Shown here: positions 1-10,702 of the stretch, one piece after another
Layout of the letters: each line of letters starts with the position of its first letter
Position numbering within the stretch: the first letter of the stretch is position 1
Origin: Clostridia bacterium
GTDB lineage: Bacteria > Bacillota > Clostridia > Oscillospirales > Acutalibacteraceae
Reading direction: 5' to 3'
DNA length: 64,000 nucleotides
Assembly (NCBI GenBank): GCA_017631955.1
Contig: JAGBSJ010000011.1
Coordinates: 1-64,000 of the forward strand
The notes under the pieces: model-generated
The model's database searches: none
Told to the model about the DNA's origin: nothing
What the model saw: only the letters and a program-made list of their open reading frames with translations
Position numbers and translations under genes: made by a program

Positions 1-1
1 A

Positions 2-328
2 AAATTCTTTGATGCTACTTTCAATGAGTGGGTAAATAGTTCCACACCTGAACAGAGAGAAAAATTTGTTGAGGCATTATTCCAGATGATTAACTCTGCT
101 AATACTGAAAATGTTACAAGTTTTGTTGACTGGTCTGAAAATCTTAAGAACAATTCATCTATAATTTATGAAAATCTTAAAGAACTTGACCCTGAAACGA
201 GAAATCTTGTGCTTAAAGGTCTTGGAAATTTATTCTCAACAATTAATAAAAATGTAAAATCCACACCTAAAAAACTGTGGAATGATACATTAAAGAAAAT
301 TAAGGAAAAAACAAAGCAAGAAGAATAA
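2..328 (+). CDS. C-terminal fragment of a protein, possibly Mbeg1-like (DUF2974)
   Basis: The frame is open from base 2, so the 5' part lies outside the window; 108 codons and a TAA stop remain. The fragment is helical and charged, with a segment TPEQREKFVEALFQMI (about residues 15-30) and a later LDPETRNLVLKGLGNLF. These resemble, from memory, the C-terminal tail of Mbeg1-like DUF2974 proteins (alpha/beta-hydrolase fold) common in gut Clostridia; the hydrolase core would be off-window, so this cannot be confirmed. It ends 23 bases before the preQ1 element of the next gene. Confidence 0.45.
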   Translation, partial: KFFDATFNEWVNSSTPEQREKFVEALFQMINSANTENVTSFVDWSENLKNNSSIIYENLKELDPETRNLVLKGLGNLFSTINKNVKSTPKKLWNDTLKKIKEKTKQEE

Positions 329-351
329 TCTTGCCTTGTTAATATAAAAAA

Positions 352-393
352 CGTCAGTTCGAAACCATCCTGACGAAAAATAAAACTATGGAG
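352..393 (+). promoter_or_regulatory. preQ1-I riboswitch (type 2) upstream of queT
   Basis: A 6-bp hairpin (CGTCAG 352-357 / CTGACG 370-375) encloses the loop TTCGAAACCATC and is followed by an A-rich tail AAAAATAAAACTATGGAG. Loop CCAT (365-368) can pair with ATGG in the tail, giving the H-type pseudoknot of preQ1-I aptamers. The tail contains the GGAG ribosome site of the next gene, so ligand binding should hide it and lower translation. The adjacent gene is a queuosine-precursor transporter, which fits. The assignment is from memory of the motif, not a covariance search. Confidence 0.82.
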
Positions 394-401
394 TGATAAA
401 A

Positions 402-917
402 ATGAATAAGAAAAAGAAAAAGACAATGTTTGTAGTGGAGGCAGCAGTTATTGCGGCAATTTATGCGGGACTTACTTATTTTGCAGCGGTGCTGAATGTT
501 GCATATGGCGGAATTCAGTTCAGATTTTCTGAAGCGCTTACGATTTTAGCGGTATTCTCCCCTGCTGCTATTCCCGGACTTACAGTTGGTTGCTTTTTAG
601 GTAACATTACAAGTCCTTACGGAATTGTTGACATTATCTGTGGTACTCTTGCAACGCTTATTGCGGCGGTTTTATCATACAAGACACGCAATATTAAATT
701 CAAGGATTTACCACTACTTTCAGCATTATTCCCTGTAATTTCAAATGCGATTATTGTTGGACTTGAGATTACACTATTTATGCCTGAAGGATTTGCATTT
801 AAGGCATTTCTCATTTCGGCTTTTCAAGTTGGATTTGGGGAACTTGTAATATGCTATGGACTTGGAATACCGCTTTATAAAGTTATTAAAAGATTGAAAT
901 TAGATAAGAAGTTATAA
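402..917 (+). CDS. queT: Queuosine precursor transporter QueT
   Basis: A 171-residue, strongly hydrophobic protein with about five membrane segments after a Lys-rich start. It matches the QueT family of S components of ECF transporters, which import queuosine precursors such as preQ1; the conserved look is seen in FRFSEALTILAVFSPAAIPG and in the GNITSPYGIVDIICG stretch. The ATG at 402 is preferred over an in-frame GTG at 393 because GGAG at 390-393 then sits 8 bases upstream. Expression is probably set by the preQ1 riboswitch. The gene is monocistronic and ends in a strong hairpin shared with the convergent hemolysin III gene. ECF energising subunits are not in the window. Confidence 0.85.
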   Translation: MNKKKKKTMFVVEAAVIAAIYAGLTYFAAVLNVAYGGIQFRFSEALTILAVFSPAAIPGLTVGCFLGNITSPYGIVDIICGTLATLIAAVLSYKTRNIKFKDLPLLSALFPVISNAIIVGLEITLFMPEGFAFKAFLISAFQVGFGELVICYGLGIPLYKVIKRLKLDKKL

Positions 918-957
918 AAAAGCGTGATAACCGAATTGGTTATCACGCTTTAATTTT
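917..957. terminator. Bidirectional terminator between queT and the hemolysin III gene
   Basis: A 14-bp stem (AAAGCGTGATAACC 919-932 / GGTTATCACGCTTT 938-951) with a 5-base loop, A-rich on the left and T-rich on the right, so it can act in both directions between convergent genes. Confidence 0.85.
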
Positions 958-1624
958 ATATAAATACATATAAATATAATCCAAGGAAATGGAGAAATGC
1001 ACCAAGTATTATAAAGATATGGAACACGGCGTGAATATACTTTTTCTTTTTGCCTATTCCATAAAGGATTGCACCTAACGTATATGCAATTCCGCCCGCA
1101 ATCATAAGAATTATTGCAGTTGGTGTAAAATGCTTCCACAATACAAAAACTGTTGCAAATGATGACCAACCGATTACCATATATAATACCATTTGAATAA
1201 CTTTTGTTTTATTAAACAAGGTAAAAGTGATTACAACTGCGGTTATTGCGGCCACCCAACAGGCAATAAGTAGTCCATAAGCCATTATGGGCTTGATTGG
1301 TGCCACTGCTAACACCATATAAGGTGTAATTGTGCCAACAATCATAAAGTTTATCATAGCGTGGTCGACTACGCGCATTACTTTCTTTGCTTTATTCGGT
1401 CTTAATCCGTGATAAACTGATGAGCAGACAAACACGGTGAGCATAGTAATGCCATAGACAATACTTAATAATATATAATCAGTACGACCAAATAAAACTC
1501 CGCGACTAATACACAAAATCAGTACTATAACTGCAAATACTGCACCAATTATATGAGTTATGGAATTTACCCAATCTTCTTTTCTTGAATAATCTACAAG
1601 TTTTATTGAATCTAATCTGCTCAT
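956..1624 (-). CDS. Hemolysin III family (PAQR-like) membrane protein
   Basis: A 222-residue protein with about seven membrane helices and the hemolysin III/YqfA hallmarks: an early SITHIIGAVFAV with a conserved His, SSVYHG, VDHAMINFMIVGTITPY, and a C-terminal HAVFHIFIILGAFLHFLG. The spaced histidines form the predicted metal site of this PAQR-related family. Substrate and role are unknown; the family name comes from B. cereus hemolysin III and does not prove haemolysis. The start was moved to the ATG at 1624, preceded by AGGTG, rather than a longer frame reaching 1696 that would run through the dnaJ terminator. Convergent with queT. Confidence 0.82.
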   Translation of the reverse strand: MSRLDSIKLVDYSRKEDWVNSITHIIGAVFAVIVLILCISRGVLFGRTDYILLSIVYGITMLTVFVCSSVYHGLRPNKAKKVMRVVDHAMINFMIVGTITPYMVLAVAPIKPIMAYGLLIACWVAAITAVVITFTLFNKTKVIQMVLYMVIGWSSFATVFVLWKHFTPTAIILMIAGGIAYTLGAILYGIGKKKKYIHAVFHIFIILGAFLHFLGLYLYVFI

Positions 1625-1673
1625 ATTATCACCTGAATACATATTACTATTATTTATAGAAAAATTCAAGATA

Positions 1674-1704
1674 TTATAAAAAATCGGCGGGGTCAAGCCC
1701 CGCC
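1674..1704 (-). terminator. Terminator of the hrcA-grpE-dnaK-dnaJ operon
   Basis: Stem GGCGGGG (1686-1692) / CCCCGCC (1698-1704), followed on the minus strand by a T-run. The same GC-rich hairpin type recurs at about 47.83 and 52.14 kb. Confidence 0.75.
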
Positions 1705-1716
1705 ATACAACTATAT

Positions 1717-2865
1717 TTATTTTTTCTTTTTGCCGAAGAAACCTTTTTTATCTTCGTTTAAGTTATCAATATTGAACTCAATTACAAGTTGCTTAATAAG
1801 TTCTTCTTGGTTTTGGGTAAGTTTCTTTGGAATATCAACGATAATTCGCACAAGTTGGTCGCCTTTACCCATTCCGCTACGGCTTTGAATACCACGACCA
1901 CGAAGTTTGAACACATCACCAGGTTGTGTGCCTGCTGGAACATTATATTCAACTTTACCGTCAAGAGTTGGCACCTGAATTGTACAACCCAATGCAACCT
2001 GCATAAATGAAAGATGCACATCGCACCATACGTTATAACCGTCACGCTCAAAAATTGGATGTGGTCTAACATTAACAACGATATTAAGGTCACCCGATGG
2101 TCCACCATTAACGCCTTTATTACCCTGACCACGAACTGTAAGGATTTGTCTATCGTCTACACCTGCAGGAATGTTGATATCAAGTTTTGCGCTCTTGCGA
2201 ACACGACCTGCACCATTACATTTCTTACAAGGATTATCAATGATTGTACCTTTACCATTACAACGAGAACAAGGTTTTGCGGACTGAATTACGCCGAAAG
2301 GTGTTCTTTGCTGAACTGTTACCTGACCGCGACCATTACATTCAGGGCAAGTTTTTGGCGAATGACCACTCTGACAACCGTTACCGTGACATTCGTCGCA
2401 AGTTTCAATTCGCATTGTATCAATTGAACGAGCGCAACCCTTTGCGGCTTCTTCAAATGAAATTGTAATACTTGCTTGTGTGTCACTACCGCGCTGTGGT
2501 GCATTTGGATTTGAACGACCGCCACCAAATCCACCGCCAAAGCCATTGCCGAATATTGAACCGAAAATGTCGCCTAAGTCGAAATCCATTCCGCCAAATC
2601 CGCCACCGTAGCCACCTTGACCTGCACCATAGTTAGGGTCAACACCTGCGTGTCCGAATTGGTCATAACGAGCTTTCTTTTCGCTATCTGAAAGGATTTC
2701 GTATGCCTCATTCGCCTCTTTGAATTTTTCTTCTGCTTCTTTATTATTGGGGTTTAAGTCGGGGTGATATTTTTTAGCGGCTTTTCGATACGCTTTTTTA
2801 ATATCATCATCTGACGCTGATTTATCAACGCCGAGCACCTCATAATAATCTCTTTTTTCTGCCAT
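1717..2865 (-). CDS. dnaJ: Chaperone DnaJ
   Basis: A 382-residue class I J-protein, the co-chaperone that stimulates DnaK ATPase and delivers unfolded substrates. Seen in order: J domain with the HPD motif in [10 protein letters not shown] (about residues 34-43), a Gly/Phe-rich linker, a zinc domain with four CxxCxGxG repeats ([32 protein letters not shown]), and the C-terminal substrate-binding domains. The ATG at 2865 has GGAGA six bases upstream; a frame extending to 2877 would need a TTG overlapping that site. Last gene of the hrcA operon. An 11-bp hairpin lies in the dnaK-dnaJ gap. Confidence 0.97.
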   Translation of the reverse strand: MAEKRDYYEVLGVDKSASDDDIKKAYRKAAKKYHPDLNPNNKEAEEKFKEANEAYEILSDSEKKARYDQFGHAGVDPNYGAGQGGYGGGFGGMDFDLGDIFGSIFGNGFGGGFGGGRSNPNAPQRGSDTQASITISFEEAAKGCARSIDTMRIETCDECHGNGCQSGHSPKTCPECNGRGQVTVQQRTPFGVIQSAKPCSRCNGKGTIIDNPCKKCNGAGRVRKSAKLDINIPAGVDDRQILTVRGQGNKGVNGGPSGDLNIVVNVRPHPIFERDGYNVWCDVHLSFMQVALGCTIQVPTLDGKVEYNVPAGTQPGDVFKLRGRGIQSRSGMGKGDQLVRIIVDIPKKLTQNQEELIKQLVIEFNIDNLNEDKKGFFGKKKK

Positions 2866-2890
2866 AAGTATCTCCAAATAATAGGGATTG

Positions 2891-2918
2891 ACGGACAGAC
2901 CTGCTTTGGTCTGTCCGT
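2891..2918 (-). other. Intercistronic hairpin between dnaK and dnaJ
   Basis: Perfect 11-bp inverted repeat ACGGACAGACC / GGTCTGTCCGT with a 6-base loop in the 68-base gap. On the minus strand it is not followed by a T-run, so it looks like an mRNA-stabilising or processing hairpin that sets dnaK above dnaJ rather than a terminator. On the plus strand a short T-run does follow. Confidence 0.6.
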
Positions 2919-2933
2919 TTTATTATTCAATAA

Positions 2934-5334
<2,401 letters not shown>

Positions 5335-5335
5335 T

Positions 5336-6364
5336 TTAATCCTCCAATGTATCGGACATTATACTGCCCACTATTTCTGTTAAATATTTTAAGCTTGGAA
5401 TAAGCCGAGCATAATCTATTCTGGTTGGACCAATAAGTCCCAATGCGCCACTATCTTTACCACCAACGGAGTAATGTGAGAAGATAAGACTTGAATCCTG
5501 AAGTTCTCTATAAAAATTCTCTTTACCAATAAGCACGTTTGTATCATTTTCAGTTTTATGTCCTGAAAACAAGTTTGTAAGTGGCTCGCCCCTACGCAAA
5601 AATTCCATTAACTCGTAAGCGTTAGGGTAATCTGTATAGTTAAGAAGATTCGACTGACCTTCTAACAACAATTGAGTTTGCTCGGTAAGTTGTGCTAAAT
5701 CTGAAAGTGTTACAAGCAACGGTGATATAGCAAGAGATTTGCTGCCAAGTGAAAGCGCCAATGTCTGAATAAGTGCGATACTTACTTCGCTTGCAGATTT
5801 GCCGATAAAGTGCTTTGAAACTATATTATAGAATGTTTCTATAAGTTCAAGATTCAACTCACTATCTGTACGACAAACTCGGCTTTTAAGAATACCAGAC
5901 GATGAAAGCATAACCATCATAGCAGTATGAGTGCCGAGAGGGACAAGTTCAACTCTGCGGATTACGGCGTTATCGTCTGACGGAGTTGTTGAAACTACTG
6001 CACAATTTGTAAGCTCTGCCAGTACTTGCCCTGCTTGTTCAAGAATCTGTTGTGGCTCACCACCTGCATCAGAAAGTCGGGCTTCAATAAGTCGTTTTTC
6101 CTGTAATGGCAACTCATAACGATTCATAAGTCGGTCTACATAATAACGATAACCTAACTGTGATGGAATTCGACCTGCTGATGTGTGTGGTTGGTCAAGA
6201 AAACCTAATCGTGAAAGCTCCGCCATCTCATTACGGATTGTAGCACTTGAAACTGGTAATGATGAAAACTCAAGCAAAGTTTTTGAGCCAACCGGCTCGC
6301 CCGTTGCAATATAGCGTTCAACTATGGCTGCAAGGATTTTTTCTTTACGCTCTGAAAGTTGCAC
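5336..6364 (-). CDS. hrcA: Heat-inducible transcription repressor HrcA
   Basis: A 342-residue repressor of class I heat-shock genes that binds CIRCE and needs GroEL for activity. The N-terminus is a winged helix (LSERKEKILAAIVERYIATG, then VSSATIRNEMAELSRLGFL and the QPHTSAGRIPS motif); the C-terminal GAF-like domain ends near GPTRIDYARLIPSLKYL. The start is GTG at 6364, with AGGGGTG about five bases upstream; nearby ATGs are out of frame. First gene of its operon, directly behind a CIRCE operator, so autoregulated; it should also control groESL through the second CIRCE at 47.7 kb. Confidence 0.96.
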   Translation of the reverse strand: MQLSERKEKILAAIVERYIATGEPVGSKTLLEFSSLPVSSATIRNEMAELSRLGFLDQPHTSAGRIPSQLGYRYYVDRLMNRYELPLQEKRLIEARLSDAGGEPQQILEQAGQVLAELTNCAVVSTTPSDDNAVIRRVELVPLGTHTAMMVMLSSSGILKSRVCRTDSELNLELIETFYNIVSKHFIGKSASEVSIALIQTLALSLGSKSLAISPLLVTLSDLAQLTEQTQLLLEGQSNLLNYTDYPNAYELMEFLRRGEPLTNLFSGHKTENDTNVLIGKENFYRELQDSSLIFSHYSVGGKDSGALGLIGPTRIDYARLIPSLKYLTEIVGSIMSDTLED

Positions 6365-6386
6365 ATCATCACCCCTTTTGTGTGGT

Positions 6387-6413
6387 TTAGCACTCTCGTT
6401 ATTAGAGTGCTAA
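6387..6413. promoter_or_regulatory. CIRCE operator of the hrcA operon
   Basis: A perfect TTAGCACTC-N9-GAGTGCTAA inverted repeat, the HrcA binding site, lying just after the promoter and before hrcA. Confidence 0.97.
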
Positions 6414-6424
6414 CTCTGTTATAT

Positions 6425-6453
6425 AATATACATTGTTTTCTAAAAAATGTCAA
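6425..6453 (-). promoter_or_regulatory. SigA-type promoter of hrcA-grpE-dnaK-dnaJ
   Basis: TTGACA-N17-TATATT on the minus strand; transcription would start a few bases before the CIRCE operator, so HrcA binding would block initiation. Confidence 0.85.
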
Positions 6454-6508
6454 GGAAATATTTGTAAACAAATTGTTAAGAATGCAAAATGTTGTAAAAA
6501 AATTAATA

Positions 6509-6537
6509 TTGACAACACTTTAAAATAAGTATAAAAT
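6509..6537 (+). promoter_or_regulatory. Promoter of the thrS T-box transcript
   Basis: TTGACA-N17-TAAAAT on the plus strand, about 8 bases before the start of T-box stem I. Confidence 0.85.
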
Positions 6538-6544
6538 ATATACG

Positions 6545-6805
6545 ATATTTATAAAGCGTTGAGAAAGAACGACGGATAATGTGAATTTGCAGAGAGATTT
6601 CGGTTGGTGTGAGAAATCATTTCGGTATCCTGAGACCACTTTCGAGCATTGGTGAAAACGATTATTTCGGTTAAGCCAATCGTATTAACTGCGTTAAAGT
6701 TATTTGAGTGGCATAATTATATAATTATGCAATACGGGTGGAACCGTGGAATGTTGTATTTATAGCATTTCATCCTGTAACAAGGATGAGATGCTTTTAT
6801 TTTTT
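6545..6805 (+). promoter_or_regulatory. T-box leader of thrS (Thr, ACC specifier)
   Basis: The leader has a long stem I with an AGAGA/GGTGTGA region, a likely specifier codon ACC (Thr) at 6635-6637 in the context TGAG-ACC-ACTTTCGAG, and the T-box sequence GGGTGGAACCGTGG around 6736-6749. A terminator follows (GCATTTCATCCT 6765-6776 / AGGATGAGATGC 6783-6794, then a T-run). Uncharged tRNA-Thr should stabilise the antiterminator and switch on thrS. The specifier is read by analogy with the cysE leader in this window, which has TGC at the same place. Confidence 0.93.
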
Positions 6806-6880
6806 CGGGACGCCGAAATCCCCCCTCAGTCTGCTTCGCAGACAGCTCCCCCTCAAGGGTGAAGCCGAATCGTCCCCTAC
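6806..6880. repeat. Dispersed palindromic element between T-box terminator and thrS
   Basis: The 75 bases begin CGGGACG and end CGTCCCCTAC, so the ends pair, and contain inner inverted repeats (GTCTGC TTC GCAGAC). A shorter element with the same ends (CGGGACGA ... TCGTCCCCTAC) lies at 54279-54304. It is far more GC-rich than its surroundings and looks like a REP/MITE-like intergenic repeat. Because it sits after the T-box terminator, it is part of the thrS 5' UTR. Confidence 0.65.
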
Positions 6881-6914
6881 AAAAAAGTATATAATGTAAA
6901 GGAGATATATTACT

Positions 6915-8867
6915 ATGATTAAGGTAACACTTAAAGGCGACGTTATTAAAGAATACGAAGCTGGTACTACTATTGCAGAGATTGCTAAATCTATTGGTAT
7001 GGGTTTATATAAATCTGCTTGTGGTGGTAAAATTAACGGAAATTACTGTGATTTAAGAACTGCAGTTAATGAGGACTGCGCTCTTGAAATCGTTACATTT
7101 GATGAAATTGAGGGTAAAAAGACATTTTGGCACACTGCTTCTCACATTATGGCTCAAGCAGTTAAGAGACTTTACCCAAACACAAAACTTGCTATTGGTC
7201 CATCAGTTGACAATGGTTTCTATTACGATTTTGATTCAGAGATTTCATATACACCTGAAATTCTAGAAAAAATCGAAGCAGAAATGAAGAAAATCGTTAA
7301 AGAGGATTTACCTCTTGAAAAGTTTGATCTCTCCCCTGCTGAAGCACTCAAAATGATGGAAGAAAAGGGCGAAATCTACAAGGTTGAACTCATAAAAGAA
7401 CACGCTGACAAAGGTGAAGCAATTTCATTCTACAAGCAGGGTGAATTCACAGAACTTTGTGCAGGTCCTCACCTTATGTCAACAGGCGCAGTAAAAGCAT
7501 TCAAGCTTACTGCTTGTACAGGTGCTTACTGTAGAGGTAACGAACAGAACAAGATGCTCCAGAGAATCTATGCTACTGCTTTCCCTAAACAGTCAGCACT
7601 CGACGAGCATTTAGCACAACTTGAAGAAGCAAGAAAACGTGACCACAATAAGCTTGGTCGTGAGCTTGAACTTTTCACAACAAACGAGCTTATCGGTCAG
7701 GGTCTTCCAATTATGCTTCCTAAAGGCGCAAGAATTATCCAGCTCCTTCAGAGATTTGTTGAAGACGAAGAACAAAAGCGTGGTTGGTTGCTTACAAAAA
7801 CACCATTCATGGCAAAGAGCGACCTTTATAAAGTATCAGGTCACTGGGACCACTATCGTGATGGTATGTTTGTGCTTGGTGATGCTGACCAGGCAGAAGC
7901 AAATAACGAAGAAATTTTTGCACTTCGTCCTATGACTTGCCCATTCCAGTATCAAGCATATCTTAACAGACCTCGTTCATATAGAGATTTACCACTTCGT
8001 TACAACGAAACATCAACTCTTTTCAGAAATGAGGCATCAGGCGAAATGCACGGTCTTATTCGTGTTCGTCAGTTCACAATTTCAGAAGGTCACCTTATGT
8101 GTACTCCTGAACAGTTAGAAGAAGAATTCAAGGGTTGTCTTGAGCTTGCTATTTATATGCTTAAGACTCTTGGTCTTTATGAAGATGTTTCATACCGTTT
8201 CTCACAATGGGACCCTGCAGACAAAGAAAAATACATCGGTACTCCTGAACAATGGGATGAGGCACAGGGAATCATGGGTAAAATTCTTGATAATCTTGGC
8301 ATTAAGTATGCTATCGGTGTTGGCGAAGCTGCATTCTATGGTCCTAAACTTGATATTCAAATTAAGAATGTATTCGGCAAAGAAGATACACTTATTACAA
8401 TTCAGGTTGACCAGCTTCTTGCTGAAAAATTCGGTATGGAATACACAGACAAAGACGGCACAAAGAAAAATCCATACATCATTCACAGAACTTCAATCGG
8501 TTGCTACGAGCGTACACTTGCTCTTCTTATTGAAAAATATGCAGGCGCATTCCCACTTTGGCTTGCTCCTGAGCAAGTAAGAATTCTTCCTATTGCTGAC
8601 CGTCATCACGACAAGGCATTTGAAATCAAGAAAGAACTTGAAAAGATGGGTATGCGCGTAACTGTTGACGACAGAAGTGAAAAAACAGGTTACAAAATCC
8701 GTGAATCTCGCCTTCAGAAACTTCCATACTGGGTTATTGTTGGTGACAAAGAAGTTGAAGATGGTACAGTTTCAGTTAGCAAACGCGGTCAGGGTGACAT
8801 TGGCTCAATGAACTTTGATGACTTTGCAAATATGCTCAAAGAAGAAATCGATAATAAAGTAAGATAA
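6915..8867 (+). CDS. thrS: Threonyl-tRNA synthetase
   Basis: A 650-residue class II synthetase that charges tRNA-Thr. Domains in order: N-terminal TGS (residues 1-60), second additional/editing domain with HTASHIMAQAVKRLYP (HxxxH) and CAGPHLMSTG, the class II core with the motif 2 region FRNEASGEMHGLIRVRQF and motif 3 around IHRTSIGCYERTLALLIE, and a C-terminal anticodon-binding domain. AAAGGAGA precedes the ATG. Controlled by the Thr T-box; a metallophosphoesterase follows 10 bases downstream, so it is likely co-induced by Thr starvation. Confidence 0.98.
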   Translation: MIKVTLKGDVIKEYEAGTTIAEIAKSIGMGLYKSACGGKINGNYCDLRTAVNEDCALEIVTFDEIEGKKTFWHTASHIMAQAVKRLYPNTKLAIGPSVDNGFYYDFDSEISYTPEILEKIEAEMKKIVKEDLPLEKFDLSPAEALKMMEEKGEIYKVELIKEHADKGEAISFYKQGEFTELCAGPHLMSTGAVKAFKLTACTGAYCRGNEQNKMLQRIYATAFPKQSALDEHLAQLEEARKRDHNKLGRELELFTTNELIGQGLPIMLPKGARIIQLLQRFVEDEEQKRGWLLTKTPFMAKSDLYKVSGHWDHYRDGMFVLGDADQAEANNEEIFALRPMTCPFQYQAYLNRPRSYRDLPLRYNETSTLFRNEASGEMHGLIRVRQFTISEGHLMCTPEQLEEEFKGCLELAIYMLKTLGLYEDVSYRFSQWDPADKEKYIGTPEQWDEAQGIMGKILDNLGIKYAIGVGEAAFYGPKLDIQIKNVFGKEDTLITIQVDQLLAEKFGMEYTDKDGTKKNPYIIHRTSIGCYERTLALLIEKYAGAFPLWLAPEQVRILPIADRHHDKAFEIKKELEKMGMRVTVDDRSEKTGYKIRESRLQKLPYWVIVGDKEVEDGTVSVSKRGQGDIGSMNFDDFANMLKEEIDNKVR

Positions 8868-8877
8868 GAGGTATTTT

Positions 8878-10485
8878 ATGAAAGCTCCGCTTACCGTAAC
8901 GGTTATTACCGATACACATTACTATTCAAAAAAGCTTGGCACATCTGGTGAGGCGTACAATATTGCTAACAACAAAAGTGGCGTATTATTAGCAGAATCC
9001 CGTGAAATGCTTGAGGCGGCATTCACACAGATTGCAAATGATAAGAGAACTGACATTGTTCTTCTTTCAGGTGACACAACAAGCAACGGTGACTTTGACT
9101 CTCACCATGAATTTATTGAGATGCTTCGTGGTCTTAAAGAAAAAGGCAAAAGAGTTTATGTGCTTACTGCTACTCACGACTATCAATGGGAAGGTACTCA
9201 CCACAAATACGTAGGTAACGAAAGAGTGACTATTCCTGCTGCAAAGCGTGAAGACCTTTTTGATATGTATAAAGAGTTTGGTCCTGACGAGGCAATTGCA
9301 GTGCATAGAGAAAGCATGTCATACATTATTCAGTTAGCTGATGGCTACCGTCTTTTCGCTCTTAATGATGACACTAACAGAAACGGCAAGAGTGGTTTTT
9401 CTGACGAATGCTTTGAATGGATTAAAACACAGGCAGAAGATGCAAAGGCAAATGGTCAATTTATTGTTGCTATGACACATCATCCTCTTATTGCCCCATC
9501 CCCTATGTATGAAATCATTGGTCGTGGCGATATGATGGGCGACTATGACATTCGTCGTGAACAGCTTGCAGATTTAGGCGTTCAGTTTATGCTTACAGGT
9601 CACACTCACGTTCACGATATTGACAAACACGTAAGTCCTAAAGGTAATTATTTCTATGACATTTCAACTGCATCTACAGTTGGATATCCTAGCACAATAA
9701 GAACAGTTGTATTTGATGTAGAAAACAATGTTGTAAGCACTACAACTGACCTTGTTACAGAACCAGTAAAGTTTGATACACACGGCAAGGATTTACAGAC
9801 ATATCTTGCAGACCACTTTATCGGTACAATCAGAGATATGATTAAAGCCGGGGGCGAAGATATTGACAAGTTTGCAGATATGGCAACTGCTATTAGTATC
9901 AAGAAAAAAGTTTCATATAAGATTGGTTGGATTCTTAAACCAATTTTCAAATTCTTGAACTCTCTTAAAATTGGTACTGTTGGTAACTGGACTCGTGCAG
10001 AAACAGGTCTTAAAAAAGAGGATTATGCAGATATTAAAGACAAGAGCGTTGTAGATTTTATTGTTGATATTGTTCTTAATCTTTTCGGTGGCAAAAATCT
10101 TTACACACCAGAAGACAACGAGTACAAAATTGCAATTGGTCTTATTAACATTATTGATTCAATAATCAAGGTATTACATATTCCACTTAAAAAGCTTGTA
10201 AGAGTTTCGGACACAGTTCGTGGAATTATTGAGCCACTTCTTTATAATGATGGTATTCCGTCATACGACGCGATTATGCCAATTATGCCTGTTTATGAAG
10301 GTGACGAGGTTGGCCCTCAACCTGAAAAGCCAGCAAAACCTGATACAGTAAAAGAAAGTAAAAAGGGTTTACCAATTGTAATTATTGCAATTCTTTTCAT
10401 TATTATATTCTTAATTCCTATTCTTTTACTTTTACTTATCGGATTTATTGTAAATCAGATTAAATATGGTAAGTATCTTAAATAA
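8878..10485 (+). CDS. Tail-anchored calcineurin-like metallophosphoesterase
   Basis: A 535-residue protein. The N-terminal ~270 residues carry the two-metal phosphoesterase motifs: TDTH (D12, H14), SGDTTSNGD (D66), ATHDY (H100, D101; the family's GNHD is altered to ATHD), MTHHP and GHTHVHD. There is no signal peptide. A long middle region with hydrophobic patches follows, then one strong membrane helix near residues 497-525 and a short basic tail, so the catalytic domain probably faces the cytoplasm on a C-terminal anchor. Substrate is unknown (a nucleotide or phosphodiester is possible). GAGGT lies before the ATG; the gene sits 10 bases after thrS and ends in a clear terminator. Confidence 0.8.
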   Translation: MKAPLTVTVITDTHYYSKKLGTSGEAYNIANNKSGVLLAESREMLEAAFTQIANDKRTDIVLLSGDTTSNGDFDSHHEFIEMLRGLKEKGKRVYVLTATHDYQWEGTHHKYVGNERVTIPAAKREDLFDMYKEFGPDEAIAVHRESMSYIIQLADGYRLFALNDDTNRNGKSGFSDECFEWIKTQAEDAKANGQFIVAMTHHPLIAPSPMYEIIGRGDMMGDYDIRREQLADLGVQFMLTGHTHVHDIDKHVSPKGNYFYDISTASTVGYPSTIRTVVFDVENNVVSTTTDLVTEPVKFDTHGKDLQTYLADHFIGTIRDMIKAGGEDIDKFADMATAISIKKKVSYKIGWILKPIFKFLNSLKIGTVGNWTRAETGLKKEDYADIKDKSVVDFIVDIVLNLFGGKNLYTPEDNEYKIAIGLINIIDSIIKVLHIPLKKLVRVSDTVRGIIEPLLYNDGIPSYDAIMPIMPVYEGDEVGPQPEKPAKPDTVKESKKGLPIVIIAILFIIIFLIPILLLLLIGFIVNQIKYGKYLK

Positions 10486-10493
10486 CAACTTTT

Positions 10494-10522
10494 AAAGCCG
10501 TCTTTTGACGGCTTTTTCTTTT
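10494..10522 (+). terminator. Terminator after the thrS-phosphoesterase transcript
   Basis: Stem AAAGCCGTC (10494-10502) / GACGGCTTT (10507-10515) with a TTTT loop and a T-run. Confidence 0.88.
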
Positions 10523-10614
10523 AGTCATATATACGAATTTTCTTCTCTGCTTTTTACTAATCCTACAAAAAATAGGTTGATTTAGTTGTTTTTTAACAAA
10601 ATGAACTTTTCTTC

Positions 10615-10643
10615 TTGATTTTTTGATAAAAAAAGTATATAAT
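10615..10643 (+). promoter_or_regulatory. Promoter of the PHP-domain gene
   Basis: TTGATT-N17-TATAAT on the plus strand, about 60 bases before the TTG start. Confidence 0.7.
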
Positions 10644-10702
10644 GATGTTATATATTGAGGGGATTTTTACCTTTTTTAGCACATTTTTTGGAGGTATTCA
10701 TT

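Noticed and set aside
320..345. Terminator after the first gene (GCAAG ... CTTGC)
   Set aside because: A 5-bp hairpin overlapping the stop codon with no T-run; too weak to call.
1782..2546. Open frames on both strands across dnaJ and dnaK
   Set aside because: They are shadows of well-conserved chaperone genes without starts or homology of their own.
6806..6880. Second terminator or part of the T-box
   Set aside because: The T-box already has its own terminator ending at 6805; this block has no T-run and shares ends with a copy at 54.28 kb, so it is treated as a repeat.
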